DNA of 64,000 bases from Salinigranum halophilum. Lineage in GTDB: Archaea; Halobacteriota; Halobacteria; Halobacteriales; Haloferacaceae. Numbering within the stretch: the first letter of the stretch is position 1; each line of letters opens with the position of its first letter. The notes under the pieces are model-generated. The model was not told where the DNA came from. It searched no databases and was given only the letters and a program-made list of their open reading frames with translations. The stretch lies in NCBI RefSeq assembly GCF_007004735.1, contig NZ_ML660182.1, positions 738,130 to 802,129 of the forward strand. The letters run 5' to 3'. Of the stretch, positions 32,998-42,213 are shown piece after piece. The translations under genes were made by a program, and so were the position numbers.

Positions 32998-34415
32998 GCC
33001 AGGGCCACCTCCTTCAGGTCGCGCACGTCGGTCACTTCTCCCTTGAGGGCCGCGGCGGCGACCATCCGGGGGTTCATGAGCACCGTGCGACCGTCTTTCG
33101 AGCCCTGCCGCCCGATGAAGTTCCGGTTCGACGACGAGGCACAGGCTTCGTCGCCCTGCAGCTGGTCCTCGTTCATGCCGAGACACATCGAACAGCCCGC
33201 GTTGCGCCAGTCGAAGCCGGCCTCGGTGAAGATTTCCTTCAGGCCCTCCTCCTCGGCGGCGCGCTGGACGCGCTGACTGCCGGGGACGACCATCGCGCGG
33301 ACGTCCGGGTGGACCTGTCGGCCCTTGACGATTTTCGCCGCTCTGCGGAGGTCGGCGAGCCGGGAGTTCGTACAGGAGCCGAGGAAGGCCACGTCGATCT
33401 CGTACCCCTCCATCGTGTCGCCGGGACTCACGCGCATGTGCTCTTGGGCACGACGGGCGGTCTCTTGCTTTGCCTTCGGGAGGTCGTCGGGGTCCGGGAT
33501 GGGCTCGGAGATGCCGATGCCCTGTCCGGGGGTCGTCCCCCAGGTGACCACGGGTTCGAGGTCTGCGCCGTCGATGACGACGACGTCGTCGTACTCGGCG
33601 TCCTCGTCCGACCGGACCGACTCCCAGTAGGGCTTCAGCCGCTCGAACTTCTCGGGGTCGTCTCCGAACTCGTCCGTCTCGGCGAGCCACTCGTAGGTCG
33701 TCTCGTCGGGGTTGACGTAGCCCGCGCGGGCACCGCCCTCGATGGACATGTTGCAGATGCTCATCCGCCCTTCCATGTCCAGCGACTCGATGGCCTCGCC
33801 GGCGTACTCGTAGACGTAGCCGACGCCACCTTCGGTGCCGAGCCGGCGGATAATCTCGAGGATGACGTCCTTCGCCTCGACGCCGTCGCCGAGTTCGCCG
33901 GTGACCTCGATCTTCCGCACCTTCTGTTTCTCCATGGCGATACAGCCCGTCGCCAGGACGTCGCGAATCTGCGACGTGCCGATACCGAACGCCAGCGCGC
34001 CGAACGCGCCGTGCGTCGACGTGTGGCTGTCACCGCAGACGATGGTCTTGCCGGGCTGGGTGATGCCCTGCTCCGGGCCGATGACGTGGACGATACCCTG
34101 GTTGCCCGTCGTGGGGTCGTCGAACTCGATGCCCGCGTCGCGGACGTTCTGTTCGAGTTCGGCCATCATCTCCTCGGCGGCACCGTCGCCGTAGGGGCGA
34201 GACTGGTCCGCCGTCGGGACGATGTGGTCGACCGTCGCGTGCGTCAGTTCCGGGTAGGCCACCTCGAGCCCGCGCTCGCGGAGCATCCCGAACGCCTGGG
34301 GGCTCGTCACCTCGTGGATGAGGTGCAGTCCGACGAACAGCTGCGTCTGTCCCGTCGGGAGCGTGGTGACCGTGTGTCGGTCCCAGACCTTGTCGTACAG
34401 CGTTCCCTCACTCAT
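32994..34415 (-). CDS. leuC: 3-Isopropylmalate dehydratase, large subunit
   Basis: LeuC carries the 4Fe-4S cluster and catalytic residues of isopropylmalate isomerase. The 473-residue protein contains [42 protein letters not shown] and [15 protein letters not shown], which include the three cluster cysteines. It starts at ATG 34415 ([16 protein letters not shown]), overlapping the stop of the 83-aa gene by 8 bases, and ends overlapping leuD. It is thus tightly coupled within the ilv-leu operon. Confidence 0.95.
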   Translation of the reverse strand: MSEGTLYDKVWDRHTVTTLPTGQTQLFVGLHLIHEVTSPQAFGMLRERGLEVAYPELTHATVDHIVPTADQSRPYGDGAAEEMMAELEQNVRDAGIEFDDPTTGNQGIVHVIGPEQGITQPGKTIVCGDSHTSTHGAFGALAFGIGTSQIRDVLATGCIAMEKQKVRKIEVTGELGDGVEAKDVILEIIRRLGTEGGVGYVYEYAGEAIESLDMEGRMSICNMSIEGGARAGYVNPDETTYEWLAETDEFGDDPEKFERLKPYWESVRSDEDAEYDDVVVIDGADLEPVVTWGTTPGQGIGISEPIPDPDDLPKAKQETARRAQEHMRVSPGDTMEGYEIDVAFLGSCTNSRLADLRRAAKIVKGRQVHPDVRAMVVPGSQRVQRAAEEEGLKEIFTEAGFDWRNAGCSMCLGMNEDQLQGDEACASSSNRNFIGRQGSKDGRTVLMNPRMVAAAALKGEVTDVRDLKEVALA

Positions 34416-34659
34416 CGTCCCGTTCTACCGTCTCTGCACGGTTGGCTTCGTCGGTCGCCTCACGGTCGTCGGGACCGCGCTCCCAGACCTCGTTCGCGCC
34501 GTCACCGTCGGGCGATTCGTGTTCGATGTCTTTCATCTCGTCGCCCTCGGTGCCGCCGTCGGCCGCCGCGGGCCCCCGCGTGAAGACGCCTCCGTTCGCG
34601 CCGAAGGCCTCCCCGGTGTGGGGGTTCGTGTGTTCGATGTCTCCCATTCGTCGTGTCAT
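34408..34659 (-). CDS. 83-aa acidic protein in the ilv-leu operon, internally duplicated
   Basis: [20 protein letters not shown] is followed by a second similar unit beginning [13 protein letters not shown]. Each unit has M-x-DIEH, a Pro and then a hydrophobic/aromatic residue before RGP (VFTRGP, VWERGP), so the protein is two related halves of about 30 residues. It is very acidic, probably unstructured or small-domain. The start could be 34659 or the ATG at 34647 (MGDIEH). It begins one base after the ilvC stop and overlaps leuC, indicating co-translation with the pathway. I recall similar small ORFs at this place in other haloarchaea; function is unknown. Confidence 0.7.
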   Translation of the reverse strand: MTRRMGDIEHTNPHTGEAFGANGGVFTRGPAAADGGTEGDEMKDIEHESPDGDGANEVWERGPDDREATDEANRAETVERDDE

Positions 34660-34660
34660 C

Positions 34661-35731
34661 TTACTCGCTCAGTGTGATCTTCTCGTCTTCCGCTTCGTCT
34701 TCGGTCTCGTCGTCGGCCCACGCGAACAGGCCCCGGAGGCGTGCGCCGACCTCCTCGATCTCGTGGTTCTCCTCTTGGGCGCGGAGCTGCCAGTACTTCG
34801 GTCGATTCGCCTGGTTCTCGGTGATCCACTCCTGGGCGAACTCGCCGTTCTGGACCTCCTCGAGGACCGCCTCCATGTTCGCGCGGGCGTGCTCGTCGAT
34901 GATGCGGTCGCCGCGGGTGAGGCCGCCGAACTCGGCGGTGTCGGAGACGGAGCCCCACATCGCGCCGAGCCCGCCCTCGTACATCAGGTCGACGATGAGT
35001 TTCATCTCGTTGAGACACTCGAAGTACGCCATCTCCTTCGAGTAGCCGGCGTCGACGAGGGTCTCGTACCCCTGCTTGATGAGCGACGCGATGCCGCCGC
35101 AGAGGACGGCCTGCTCGCCGAAGAGGTCCGTCTCGGTCTCCTCGCGGAACGTCGTCTCGACGACGCCCGCGCGGGTGCAGCCGATGGCGTGGGCGTACGC
35201 CAGCGCCTCTTCTTTGGCCTCGCCGGTGGCGTCCTGGTACACCGCCAGCAGGCCGGGGGTGCCCTCGCCGCTCTCGTACGTCCGGCGGACGATGTGCCCC
35301 GGCGACTTCGGCGCGATCATCGTCACGTCGACGTCTTCTGGCGGTCGAATCTGGTTGTAGTGGATGTTGAATCCGTGGGCGAACTGCAGGGTGTTGCCCG
35401 GTTCGAGTTCGTCGCGGATGGCCTCGAACACCGCCGGCTGGACGGTGTCGGGGACCAGTACGGACACGATGTCCGCCTCGGCCGCGGCCTCGACCGGCGT
35501 CGCGACCTGGAGGCCGTCGGATTCGGCGACGTCCCACGAGGAGGAACTCTCGCGGAGGCCGACGATGACGTCGACGCCCGAGTCGGAGAGGTTCTGCGCG
35601 TGGGCGTGGCCCTGGCTGCCGTAGCCGAGGACGGCGACCGTCTTGTCGTCGATGTGCGAGCGGTCCGCGTCGTCGTCGTAGTAGACGTCGATGGTGAATT
35701 CAGAGTCTGCGTTTGCGCTTGAGTCTGACAT
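34661..35731 (-). CDS. ilvC: Ketol-acid reductoisomerase
   Basis: IlvC rearranges and reduces acetolactate/acetohydroxybutyrate with NADPH. The 356-residue class I protein has the Rossmann motif [15 protein letters not shown], the cofactor loop [23 protein letters not shown] and knotted C-terminal residues such as [12 protein letters not shown] and [18 protein letters not shown]. Acidic N- and C-terminal extensions ([17 protein letters not shown]) are haloarchaeal. It follows ilvN by about 50 bases on the minus strand. Confidence 0.96.
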   Translation of the reverse strand: MSDSSANADSEFTIDVYYDDDADRSHIDDKTVAVLGYGSQGHAHAQNLSDSGVDVIVGLRESSSSWDVAESDGLQVATPVEAAAEADIVSVLVPDTVQPAVFEAIRDELEPGNTLQFAHGFNIHYNQIRPPEDVDVTMIAPKSPGHIVRRTYESGEGTPGLLAVYQDATGEAKEEALAYAHAIGCTRAGVVETTFREETETDLFGEQAVLCGGIASLIKQGYETLVDAGYSKEMAYFECLNEMKLIVDLMYEGGLGAMWGSVSDTAEFGGLTRGDRIIDEHARANMEAVLEEVQNGEFAQEWITENQANRPKYWQLRAQEENHEIEEVGARLRGLFAWADDETEDEAEDEKITLSE

Positions 35732-35782
35732 GGATGGATAGGTGGGAAACTGTGGTTTTTACGTTTCGATACGTCGGCGGGG

Positions 35783-36442
35783 TCAGTCGTCGGGCCAGTG
35801 TTTCGCCGTCGCGTTCGCGCCCGCCTCGAGCGCGGCCGTCCCGGTGCGGACGATCTCGCGGACGCCGAAGCGCTCGAACGTGTCGAGCGCGTTCTCGATG
35901 GTCGTGCTGGTGCCCGTCACCTCGATGGTGATGGCCTCGGCGCTCGCGTCCACGACGGTGCCGTCGTACATGTCGGCGACCGCGGCGATCTGGTCGGGAT
36001 GCTCGCCGTCGACCTTGATGAGCGCGAGTTCGCGCCGCACCGCGTCTTCCGTCAGTTCGGTCACGGAGATGACCGGCACGAGCTTTTCTAACTGCTTTTT
36101 CGCCTGCTCGATGCCCGGTTCGGGCTCGCGAACGACGAGCGTGATGCGCGAGTACTCCTCGTCCTGGGTGGTCCCGACGGTGAGCGACTCGATGTTGAAC
36201 TGCCGTCGAGCGAACAGTCCGGAGGCGCGGGCGAGGACGCCCGGCTCGTTGAGCACGAGCGCGGAGAGGACCGCCTCGCGCACCTCGGGTTCGGCTTCGA
36301 CCTCGGGGTCGATGCGGATACCCTGGGAGTTGCGCCGCCCCTCGGGGTGTGGGCGTTCGTCGGGTGCGGGCCCTTTCAGGCCACGTCGGTGGGTGTCCTC
36401 CGCTCTGGACGTCTCGGTGTCGGGAGAGTGTTCCGAACTCAT
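35783..36442 (-). CDS. ilvN: Acetolactate synthase small (regulatory) subunit
   Basis: IlvN binds IlvB and confers valine feedback. The 219-residue protein has an N-terminal ACT domain (LSALVLNEPGVLARASGLFARRQFNIESLTVG, about residues 57-90) and a C-terminal ALS_ss domain (RELALIKVDGEHPDQI ... FGVREIVRTG). About 50 extra charged residues precede the ACT domain. The start ATG 36442 follows the ilvB stop directly, with two bases between, which implies coupling. Confidence 0.94.
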   Translation of the reverse strand: MSSEHSPDTETSRAEDTHRRGLKGPAPDERPHPEGRRNSQGIRIDPEVEAEPEVREAVLSALVLNEPGVLARASGLFARRQFNIESLTVGTTQDEEYSRITLVVREPEPGIEQAKKQLEKLVPVISVTELTEDAVRRELALIKVDGEHPDQIAAVADMYDGTVVDASAEAITIEVTGTSTTIENALDTFERFGVREIVRTGTAALEAGANATAKHWPDD

Positions 36443-36444
36443 GG

Positions 36445-38250
36445 TTACAGCTGGTCCTCCGAGAGGGCGAACTGTCCGTTGGGCGCACCGGAGGCGACCA
36501 TCGGGTAGACGTTCTCCGCGGGGTCGACGTGGAAGTCGATGACCGACGGACCGTCGTACGCGAGGGCCTCCTCGATGGCGTCGGCGACCTGGTCGTAGTC
36601 GTCGACGCGCCAGCCGCGCGCGCCGAACGCCTCCGCGAGACGGTCGAACTCGGGACACCAGTTGTACTCGGCCGCCATTCGACGACCCTCGTAGAAGGCG
36701 TCCTGCCACTGTCGAACCATCCCGATGTACTCGTTGTTGAGGACCGCGACGGTGATGTCCATGTTCTCGCGGACGGCCACGGACAGCTCCTGCATCGTCA
36801 TCAGGAACGAGCCGTCGCCGTCGAAACAGACCACCGAACGGTCCTCCTGTCCCATCTGGTCGGCGGCGAGACGGGCACCGATTGCGGCGGGGAGGCCGTA
36901 CCCCATCGTCCCTAACCCGTGCGATGAGACCCACGTCCGCGGTTCACGGTAGGTCCAGTACTGGGAGGCCCACATCTGGTGCTGGCCGACGCCCGTGGTG
37001 ACGATGGTGTCGTCGCCGGTGGCCTCGTCGAACGCTTCGACGACGAACTGCGGTTTGATGGGTTCGTCCGACGGCGCTGCGTAGTCCATCGGATACTCCT
37101 CTTTCCACGTCTGGCACTGCTCGCGCCACTCGCGCGCGTCGGGCGAGTGGTCCATCCGCGCGTCGACCTGGTCGAGCACCCGGCCGGCGTCACCGACGAG
37201 CGGGTAGTCCGCGTGGACGTTCTTGCTAATCTCGGCGGGGTCGATGTCGATGTGGACCACCTCCGCCTCGGGCGCGAACGTGTCGATGCCGCCTGTCAGC
37301 CGGTCGTCGAACCGGGTGCCGACTGCGATGAGGAGGTCGGTGTGGGTGATGGCCATGTTCGCGTAGCCGGTCCCGTGCATCCCGGCCCACGACAGACAGA
37401 GGTCGTGGTCCTCGGGGAAGGTTCCGATGCCGGGCATCGTCGTCACCACGGGGATGCCGTGGTCGATGGCGAACGCCCGAGCCGTCTCGGTGGCGTTGCC
37501 CTTGACGACGCCGCCGCCGAACAGCAACACGGGCTTCTCGGCGTTCTCGATGGCCCGTGCCGCGACCTTCACGTCCTTCTCGTCCGCCTCCATCTGGGGG
37601 TTGTACGTCTTCGGCGGGCGCGCGGGCCCGGGCTCGCGCCCGGTCTCGCTCTGTGTGATGTCCTTCGGCAGGTCGACCAGCGTCGGTCCCGGTCGGCCCA
37701 TACCCGCGAGGGCGAACGCCTCGCCGACGGTGTCGCCGACGGTGTCCGCGTCGCCCGCGAAGTAGTTGTGTTTCGTGACCGGCGAGGTGACGCCGATGGT
37801 GTCGGTCTCTTGGAAGGCGTCCGAGCCGACCATGTCGCTCGGCACCTGGCCCGTGAGCGCCAACACGGCGTCGGAGTCCATGTTCGCGTCGGCGAGGCCG
37901 GTCACGAGGTTCGTCGCACCCGGCCCCGACGTGGCGAGACAGACGCCCGGCTCGCCCTTGACGACGCCGTACGCGTCCGCCGCGTGAGATGCGCCCTGTT
38001 CGTGGGCCATCATCACGTGTCGGATCGAGGAGTCGTACAGCGCGTCGTAGACGGGCATAATCGCGCCGCCCTGGACGCCGAAGGCCGCCTCGACGCCCGC
38101 GTTCTCGAGCGCGCGAACGACGGAGGACGCACCGGTCGTGACCGGTCGTTCCTCGGCTCGCTGTTCGTCCGCTCGTGGCTGTTCCTCCGCTTCGGTCGAC
38201 TCCGGTGTGGAGTCGTCCGCTTCGGGTGTCGGTGTCGCACGTTCGCTCAT
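36445..38250 (-). CDS. ilvB: Acetolactate synthase large (catalytic) subunit
   Basis: IlvB is the ThDP enzyme that condenses pyruvate with pyruvate or 2-oxobutyrate. The 601-residue protein shows FGVQGGAIMPVYDAL, the catalytic Glu segment MMAHEQGASHAADAY, the FAD-domain motifs and the ThDP motif FDGDGSFLMTMQELSVAVRENM ... NNEYIGMVRQWQ. About 40 acidic residues precede the core. It is the first structural gene after a roughly 180-base leader with strong secondary structure, and it begins the ilvB-ilvN-ilvC-(83 aa)-leuC-leuD run. Confidence 0.95.
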   Translation of the reverse strand: MSERATPTPEADDSTPESTEAEEQPRADEQRAEERPVTTGASSVVRALENAGVEAAFGVQGGAIMPVYDALYDSSIRHVMMAHEQGASHAADAYGVVKGEPGVCLATSGPGATNLVTGLADANMDSDAVLALTGQVPSDMVGSDAFQETDTIGVTSPVTKHNYFAGDADTVGDTVGEAFALAGMGRPGPTLVDLPKDITQSETGREPGPARPPKTYNPQMEADEKDVKVAARAIENAEKPVLLFGGGVVKGNATETARAFAIDHGIPVVTTMPGIGTFPEDHDLCLSWAGMHGTGYANMAITHTDLLIAVGTRFDDRLTGGIDTFAPEAEVVHIDIDPAEISKNVHADYPLVGDAGRVLDQVDARMDHSPDAREWREQCQTWKEEYPMDYAAPSDEPIKPQFVVEAFDEATGDDTIVTTGVGQHQMWASQYWTYREPRTWVSSHGLGTMGYGLPAAIGARLAADQMGQEDRSVVCFDGDGSFLMTMQELSVAVRENMDITVAVLNNEYIGMVRQWQDAFYEGRRMAAEYNWCPEFDRLAEAFGARGWRVDDYDQVADAIEEALAYDGPSVIDFHVDPAENVYPMVASGAPNGQFALSEDQL

Positions 38251-38333
38251 GTGTGTGTCTCGGCTTGGTGTGGTGATCGCTGCACTCGGTGGTCGGTTCT
38301 GAACTGGCCGGTCGGCGAGGAGAAGAGTGTGTG

Positions 38334-38435
38334 AGGGGCTAGGCGGCCCCTACAATCGACCCGATAGCGGCGACACTGTCCGTGCCCGACGGGCGGGCGT
38401 CGCACGAAGTGGGACAGTGTCTCATCGTATCGGGT
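38334..38435 (-). promoter_or_regulatory. Nested stem-loop in the ilvB leader (candidate attenuator or riboregulator)
   Basis: Three nested perfect stems were found: 38359-38366 with 38428-38435 (8 bp, ACCCGATA/TATCGGGT), 38372-38381 with 38412-38421 (10 bp, GACACTGTCC/GGACAGTGTC) and 38384-38388 with 38394-38398 (5 bp). The outer internal loop is only 5 by 6 bases. A separate hairpin, 38334-38339 with 38346-38351 (6 bp), lies nearer ilvB. The TATA element predicts transcription starting near 38430, so most of the structure should be in the RNA. Function is inferred. Confidence 0.55.
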
Positions 38436-38451
38436 GAGATACGCTCGTCTC

Positions 38452-38457
38452 ATAAAA
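38452..38457 (-). promoter_or_regulatory. TATA element of the ilv operon
   Basis: On the minus strand TTTTAT lies about 200 bases before the ilvB ATG. Transcription is expected about 25 bases downstream, near 38430, giving an unusually long leader for a haloarchaeon. Confidence 0.5.
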
Positions 38458-38562
38458 CCCTTTCGTGAGCGTCGTCGCGCACGCGGACGCCCACGGGGTC
38501 GCACCGGTCCGCCGTCACGGACCTGCCGCTCGCGGACGGTCGCGAACGGGAGGGAGGGCATC

Positions 38563-39802
38563 CTACGCCCGGACCTCCTCTTCCTCGTCGACGTGGTCGA
38601 CGCCGACCTCGTCGGCGAACCGCTCCAGCTCGGTCATCGTGACCCGCTGCTTCTCCGCGCCGTAGTCCTTGACGCGCCGGGTGATCTCTCGCACCTGCGC
38701 GTCCGTCGGCTCGTAGCCCGCGTCCGACAGGCGCTTGCGGACGGAGTGGGTGCCCGTGTGCTTGCCGAGGACGAACTCCCGGGAGGCACCGACCATCTCG
38801 GGGGTCATCACGCCCGGCTCGAACGTGCTCGCGTTCTCCAGCACGCCGGCGGCGTGGATGCCGCTCTCGTGGGAGAAGGCGTTCCGCCCGACGACGGGTT
38901 TGTTCTGCGGCACCGGGATGTCGCTCGCCGCCTCGACGATGCGCGACAGCTCCGTGATGCGCCGCGTCTCGATGCCGGTGTCCACGCCGTACAGTGACTC
39001 GGCGGACATGACGACCTCTTCGTAGGCCGCGTTGCCCGCGCGCTCGCCGATGCCGTTGACGGACACCTGCGCCTGTGTGGCACCCGCCTCGAAGCCGGCC
39101 ATCGCGTTCGCGGTGGCGAGGCCGAAGTCGTCGTGCGCGTGCACGTCGATGTTGGCGTCGGTGACCTCGACGATCTCGCCGACCAGGTTCGCCATCCGCG
39201 TCGGGGTGCAGACCCCACAGGTGTCGGGGATGTTGATCCAGTCGACGTCCTCTCCCGAGACGGCCTCGATGACCTCGAAGAGGAAGGCCTTCTCCGTCCG
39301 GGTGGCGTCCATCGGCGAGAACATACACTCCACGCCGGCGTCCTTGACGCGACGGACGCTCTCGACCGCGCGCTCGACGGCCTCCTCGCGGGAGGCGTGC
39401 ATGGAGTCTTGCAACTGGACGTCGCTGGTGGACACGAAGACGTGCACCATATCAACGCCCGAGTCGAGCGCGGCCTCGACGTCCTTGTCGACGACGCGGG
39501 CCAGGCCACACGTCGTCGTCTGGGAGGCGTCGGCGATGTCTCTGACTGCCTCGAACTCGGCGTCCGAGTTCACGGGGAAGCCCGCCTCGATGACGTGCGT
39601 CCCCATCGCGTCGAGCAGCGTCGCTATCTCTCGTTTCTCGTCGTACGAGAACGAAGTGCGTGGCGACTGCTCACCGTCGCGGAGCGTCGTGTCGAAAACC
39701 CGTACCGTCTCGATCTCAGATGTGGTTTCCAGTGTGCCCTGGAAGAACTCGACCCGCCGGGGAACCCGACGAAGTGTCCTCCACGTCCATGTTGTTGGAC
39801 AT
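38563..39802 (-). CDS. leuA: 2-Isopropylmalate synthase-type enzyme, 5' end frameshifted as given
   Basis: The conserved frame runs from 39753 (VEFFQGTLETTSEIETVRVFD) through DTTLRDGEQ and metal/substrate motifs (HAHDDFGLATANA, QVSVNGIGERAGNAAYEEV) to 38563. It has no ATG, GTG or TTG before 39606, where starting would delete the catalytic DTTLRDGEQ. A leaderless-type ATG at 39802 is one frame off. Removing one C from the C4 run (plus-strand G4, 39759-39762) would join them as MSNNMDVEDTSSGSRRVEFFQG. About 400 residues, without the C-terminal allosteric LeuA domain. Citramalate synthase is the alternative; the ilv/leu context favours LeuA. Confidence 0.85.
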
Positions 39803-40165
39803 TGTAGTCGTTCACATACTACGCCGCCATATAAAGGTGTCCTTCCGCGTCGGCGTCAGCCGTACTCGTGTCTCCCGTCTGCCAGCTCTGTCCCGACGAA
39901 TCACCCGGCATCAACGGCCTATGACGCCCCATATCTCCTAGTATGAGACTATCTGTGGCACCGGGCGTGTCGGAACGCGGCTGAGCAGACCCCGTATTTT
40001 TCGCCCGATTTGTGTGAAATGCACGCGCGAACGGTCGCACGCGCCGAGCGATTGAACGTTCGTCTACGGCTGTGGTGAGTGGGTGGGTCCCCGAGATGGG
40101 CTGCGCCCCGACCCGGTCTCCGTCTCCGACCGAACGCTTTTCTCGTACGACCGCAACCGACGGAT
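39803..40165. other. Divergent promoter region of leuA and the DUF5779 gene; no gene
   Basis: 363 bases with lower GC in the middle (CCCCATATCTCCTAGTATGA, CCCGTATTTTTCGCCCGATT). It holds the leuA TATA element. I found no coding frame of haloarchaeal composition and no tRNA-like fold. Confidence 0.55.
39829..39835 (-). promoter_or_regulatory. TATA element of leuA
   Basis: TTTATAT on the minus strand lies 27-33 bases before the ATG at 39802. It marks that ATG as a probable leaderless start, which is why the out-of-frame link to the leuA body matters. Confidence 0.6.
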
Positions 40166-40456
40166 ATGGCCGACTTCGACCTCGACCTCCGCGGCGCGGA
40201 GGAGTACCTCGACACCGACGACATCGAGGGGAACGTCATCCTCGGCGTCCTCGACGGGTCGACGCCCCCCGAGGAGTGGATCGCTGCCGTCGAGAGCGGG
40301 AGCGTCCTGTTCCTCGCCATCGAGGGGGACCTCAACCGCCTCGCCGCGGGCTTCGCGCGCGACGTCCGAGACATGGGCGGTGAACTGATGCACTTCCGCA
40401 CGTTCCTCGTCGTCGCTCCCCCGGGCGTCCGCATCGACACCGAGCGTCTCTCCTGA
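40166..40456 (+). CDS. Conserved haloarchaeal protein (DUF5779-like)
   Basis: 96 residues from ATG 40166 (MADFDLDLRGAEEYLDTDD). The upstream frame is proline/arginine-rich and not used. The body GNVILGVLDGSTPPEEWIAAVESGSVLFLAIEGDLNRLAAGFARDVRDMGGELMHFRTFLVVAPPGV has an alternating strand-helix pattern of a small alpha/beta protein. I recall it as the DUF5779 group, found only in haloarchaea. Function unknown. Confidence 0.75.
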   Translation: MADFDLDLRGAEEYLDTDDIEGNVILGVLDGSTPPEEWIAAVESGSVLFLAIEGDLNRLAAGFARDVRDMGGELMHFRTFLVVAPPGVRIDTERLS

Positions 40457-40661
40457 ACCGACGCGCACCCGGCTCGACCCGCTCGGGCCGACACCGCCTC
40501 GTCCCCGACCGTTCTTATCCGATGAGGCGGCCCACCGTGTCCGTGCGCTGACCGCCGCCGACGGACGGGTCGCGACGTGACGACACGCCGTCCGCCGACT
40601 CGCTCTCGCCCCACCTCGTGTCGTCCGTTCGCCCCTCCTCGATGTCTCGTGTCCCGCCGCG

Positions 40662-41351
40662 CTACGCCCGTGACTCGTCGACGAAGGTGAGAACGTGGCC
40701 GTCGGCCTCTCTGACCCGAACCCCGCCGTCGACCGTCTCGACCGTTGCCTCCGGCGCGACGGCCTCGGCGGCGAGAACAGGGTCGTCCGCGGCGAACCTG
40801 GCGTCGACGTGGACGCCCCCGCGCGCGTCGGCGATACCCAACTGCGGCTCCCACAGTTCGAGGTCCATCGGGCCCCGCAGTCGGACACGTCGACGGTCGC
40901 CGCCCCGGTCGACGACCTCGAACCCGAGCGTCTGATACCGCTCGACTGCGGGCGCGAGCGACTCGACTTCGAGCACGAGTTCGAAGACGCCCACGAGGCC
41001 GTCGGTGGCCTGCTCCGAGACGGTCCCGACCTCGACACAGTGGTCGTCGGGGTCGTCGACGTACAGCGACCGCGACCCGCCGAAGTCGAACGCGACGGTG
41101 GGGAGCGCCGAGAGCCGCGCCTCCCAGGTCTCGTACGCGTCCGCGCCCGTCGCGAAGGCGTAGTGGACGTGGAGGCCGCCGCGTGGAACCCCGTCGGGGC
41201 GCCGGAGCACGAGTCGCGTCTCGCCGACCTCGAAGACGACCTCGCTCTCGGTCGCTTCGACGGGGTCGAGGTCGAAGTACTCGGCGTAGAAGTCACGAGC
41301 CCTGTCGAGGTACTTCACTTCGAGTGCGAGTTGGGTGAGCGCGGAGAGCAT
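40662..41351 (-). CDS. VOC-superfamily (glyoxalase/dioxygenase fold) protein
   Basis: 229 residues from ATG 41351 (MLSALTQLALEVKYLDRARDFYAEYFDLDPVE). Two VOC modules are visible. The first (residues about 1-110) ends with SRSLYVDDPDDHCVEVGT; the second starts VGVFELVLEVESLAPAVERYQTLGFEVVDRGGDRRRVRL. Candidate metal ligands are the His in LHVHYAF and Glu in HCVEVG. Family members include glyoxalase I, catechol extradiol dioxygenases and antibiotic-resistance proteins; substrate cannot be assigned. Confidence 0.78.
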   Translation of the reverse strand: MLSALTQLALEVKYLDRARDFYAEYFDLDPVEATESEVVFEVGETRLVLRRPDGVPRGGLHVHYAFATGADAYETWEARLSALPTVAFDFGGSRSLYVDDPDDHCVEVGTVSEQATDGLVGVFELVLEVESLAPAVERYQTLGFEVVDRGGDRRRVRLRGPMDLELWEPQLGIADARGGVHVDARFAADDPVLAAEAVAPEATVETVDGGVRVREADGHVLTFVDESRA

Positions 41352-41454
41352 CAGCCGGTGTTCGTCGGCCCGCGTGTTATACTGTCGGTCACGTCGGGGT
41401 GCGCAGCCGGTCGCAGTCGGGTTTTTTATGCGCGTCCGACCCGTGAATCCGACC

Positions 41455-42138
41455 ATGCCGATGAAGGGTAGCGGAACGTCGCAACTGCGGGAGATCGACC
41501 GGTGGGACGGTGGGGTCGGCTGGATCGCCTATCCCGACGAGGGGATGCAACGGGCGAGCCACGCGCTGGCTGGCGACGACGGCGGGACGTGGGTCGTCGA
41601 CCCGGTGGACGTTCGTGGCGTCGACGACCTCCTCGACTCGGTGGGCGACGTCGCCGGTGTCGTCGTCTGTCTCGACCGGCACAAACGCGACGCCGCCGCC
41701 GTCGCCCGCCGACACGACGTGTCGGTGTACGTCCCCAACTGGATGACCGGGGTCGCCTCGGACCTCGACGCGCCGACGGAGCGGTTCGGTCGCGACCTGG
41801 CCAGCAGCGGCTACCGCTCTGTGACCGTCGTCGACCGCTCGCTCCCGCCGTGGCAGGAGGCCGCCCTCTACCACGACGAGTCCGAGACACTCGTCGTTCC
41901 GGAGGCCGTGGGAACGGCCGAGTACTTCTGTGCGCCGGGGGAACCGCTCGGCGTCCACCCGATGCTCCGGCCGTCCCCGCCGAAGCGGGCGTTCCGTGGG
42001 CTTGACCCCGAGCGAGTCCTCGTCGGTCACGGCCCGGGCGTGTTCGAAGACGCCGGCACGGCCCTGCACGACGCGCTCGACAACGCCCGCGCACGACTCC
42101 CGGCCGCCTACGCCAGGGCGTTTCGGAGTCTCCTCTGA
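41455..42138 (+). CDS. Metallo-beta-lactamase-like haloarchaeal protein, degenerate metal site
   Basis: 227 residues from ATG 41455 (MPMKGSGTSQLREIDRWDGG). A TATA-like TTTTTTATG 25-30 bases upstream supports this over the ATG at 41428. The layout resembles the MBL fold: VGWIAYPDEGMQRASHAL, GTWVVDPVDVRGVDDLLDSVGDVAGVVVCLDRHKRDAAAVA, TLVVPEAVGTAEYFC and a terminal VLVGHGPGVFEDAG. The HxHxDH metal motif is replaced by CLDRHKRDA, so it may not be a hydrolase. I do not know its function. Confidence 0.6.
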   Translation: MPMKGSGTSQLREIDRWDGGVGWIAYPDEGMQRASHALAGDDGGTWVVDPVDVRGVDDLLDSVGDVAGVVVCLDRHKRDAAAVARRHDVSVYVPNWMTGVASDLDAPTERFGRDLASSGYRSVTVVDRSLPPWQEAALYHDESETLVVPEAVGTAEYFCAPGEPLGVHPMLRPSPPKRAFRGLDPERVLVGHGPGVFEDAGTALHDALDNARARLPAAYARAFRSLL

Positions 42139-42213
42139 GGCGGGACGAGAGACGGAGTCGAGTCACGACCGGTCGGCAACACACTTTTTCGCGCCTGAGC
42201 ACCTACAGCGAAC

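Noticed and set aside
38247-38561. 104-residue frame across the ilvB leader as a leader peptide
   Set aside because: Rich in Arg and Pro, with no run of Leu, Ile or Val codons expected for a branched-chain attenuator peptide.
39716-39802. 28-codon ORF at the leuA start as a regulatory leader peptide
   Set aside because: It has only one Leu, two Val and one Ile codons and joins perfectly to LeuA after a one-base correction, so a frameshift is the simpler reading.
40515-40600. Possible C/D-box guide RNA (GATGAGG, CTGA, GTGACGA) after the DUF5779-like gene
   Set aside because: The first C box deviates from consensus and no terminal D box pairs with it; promoter support is weak.
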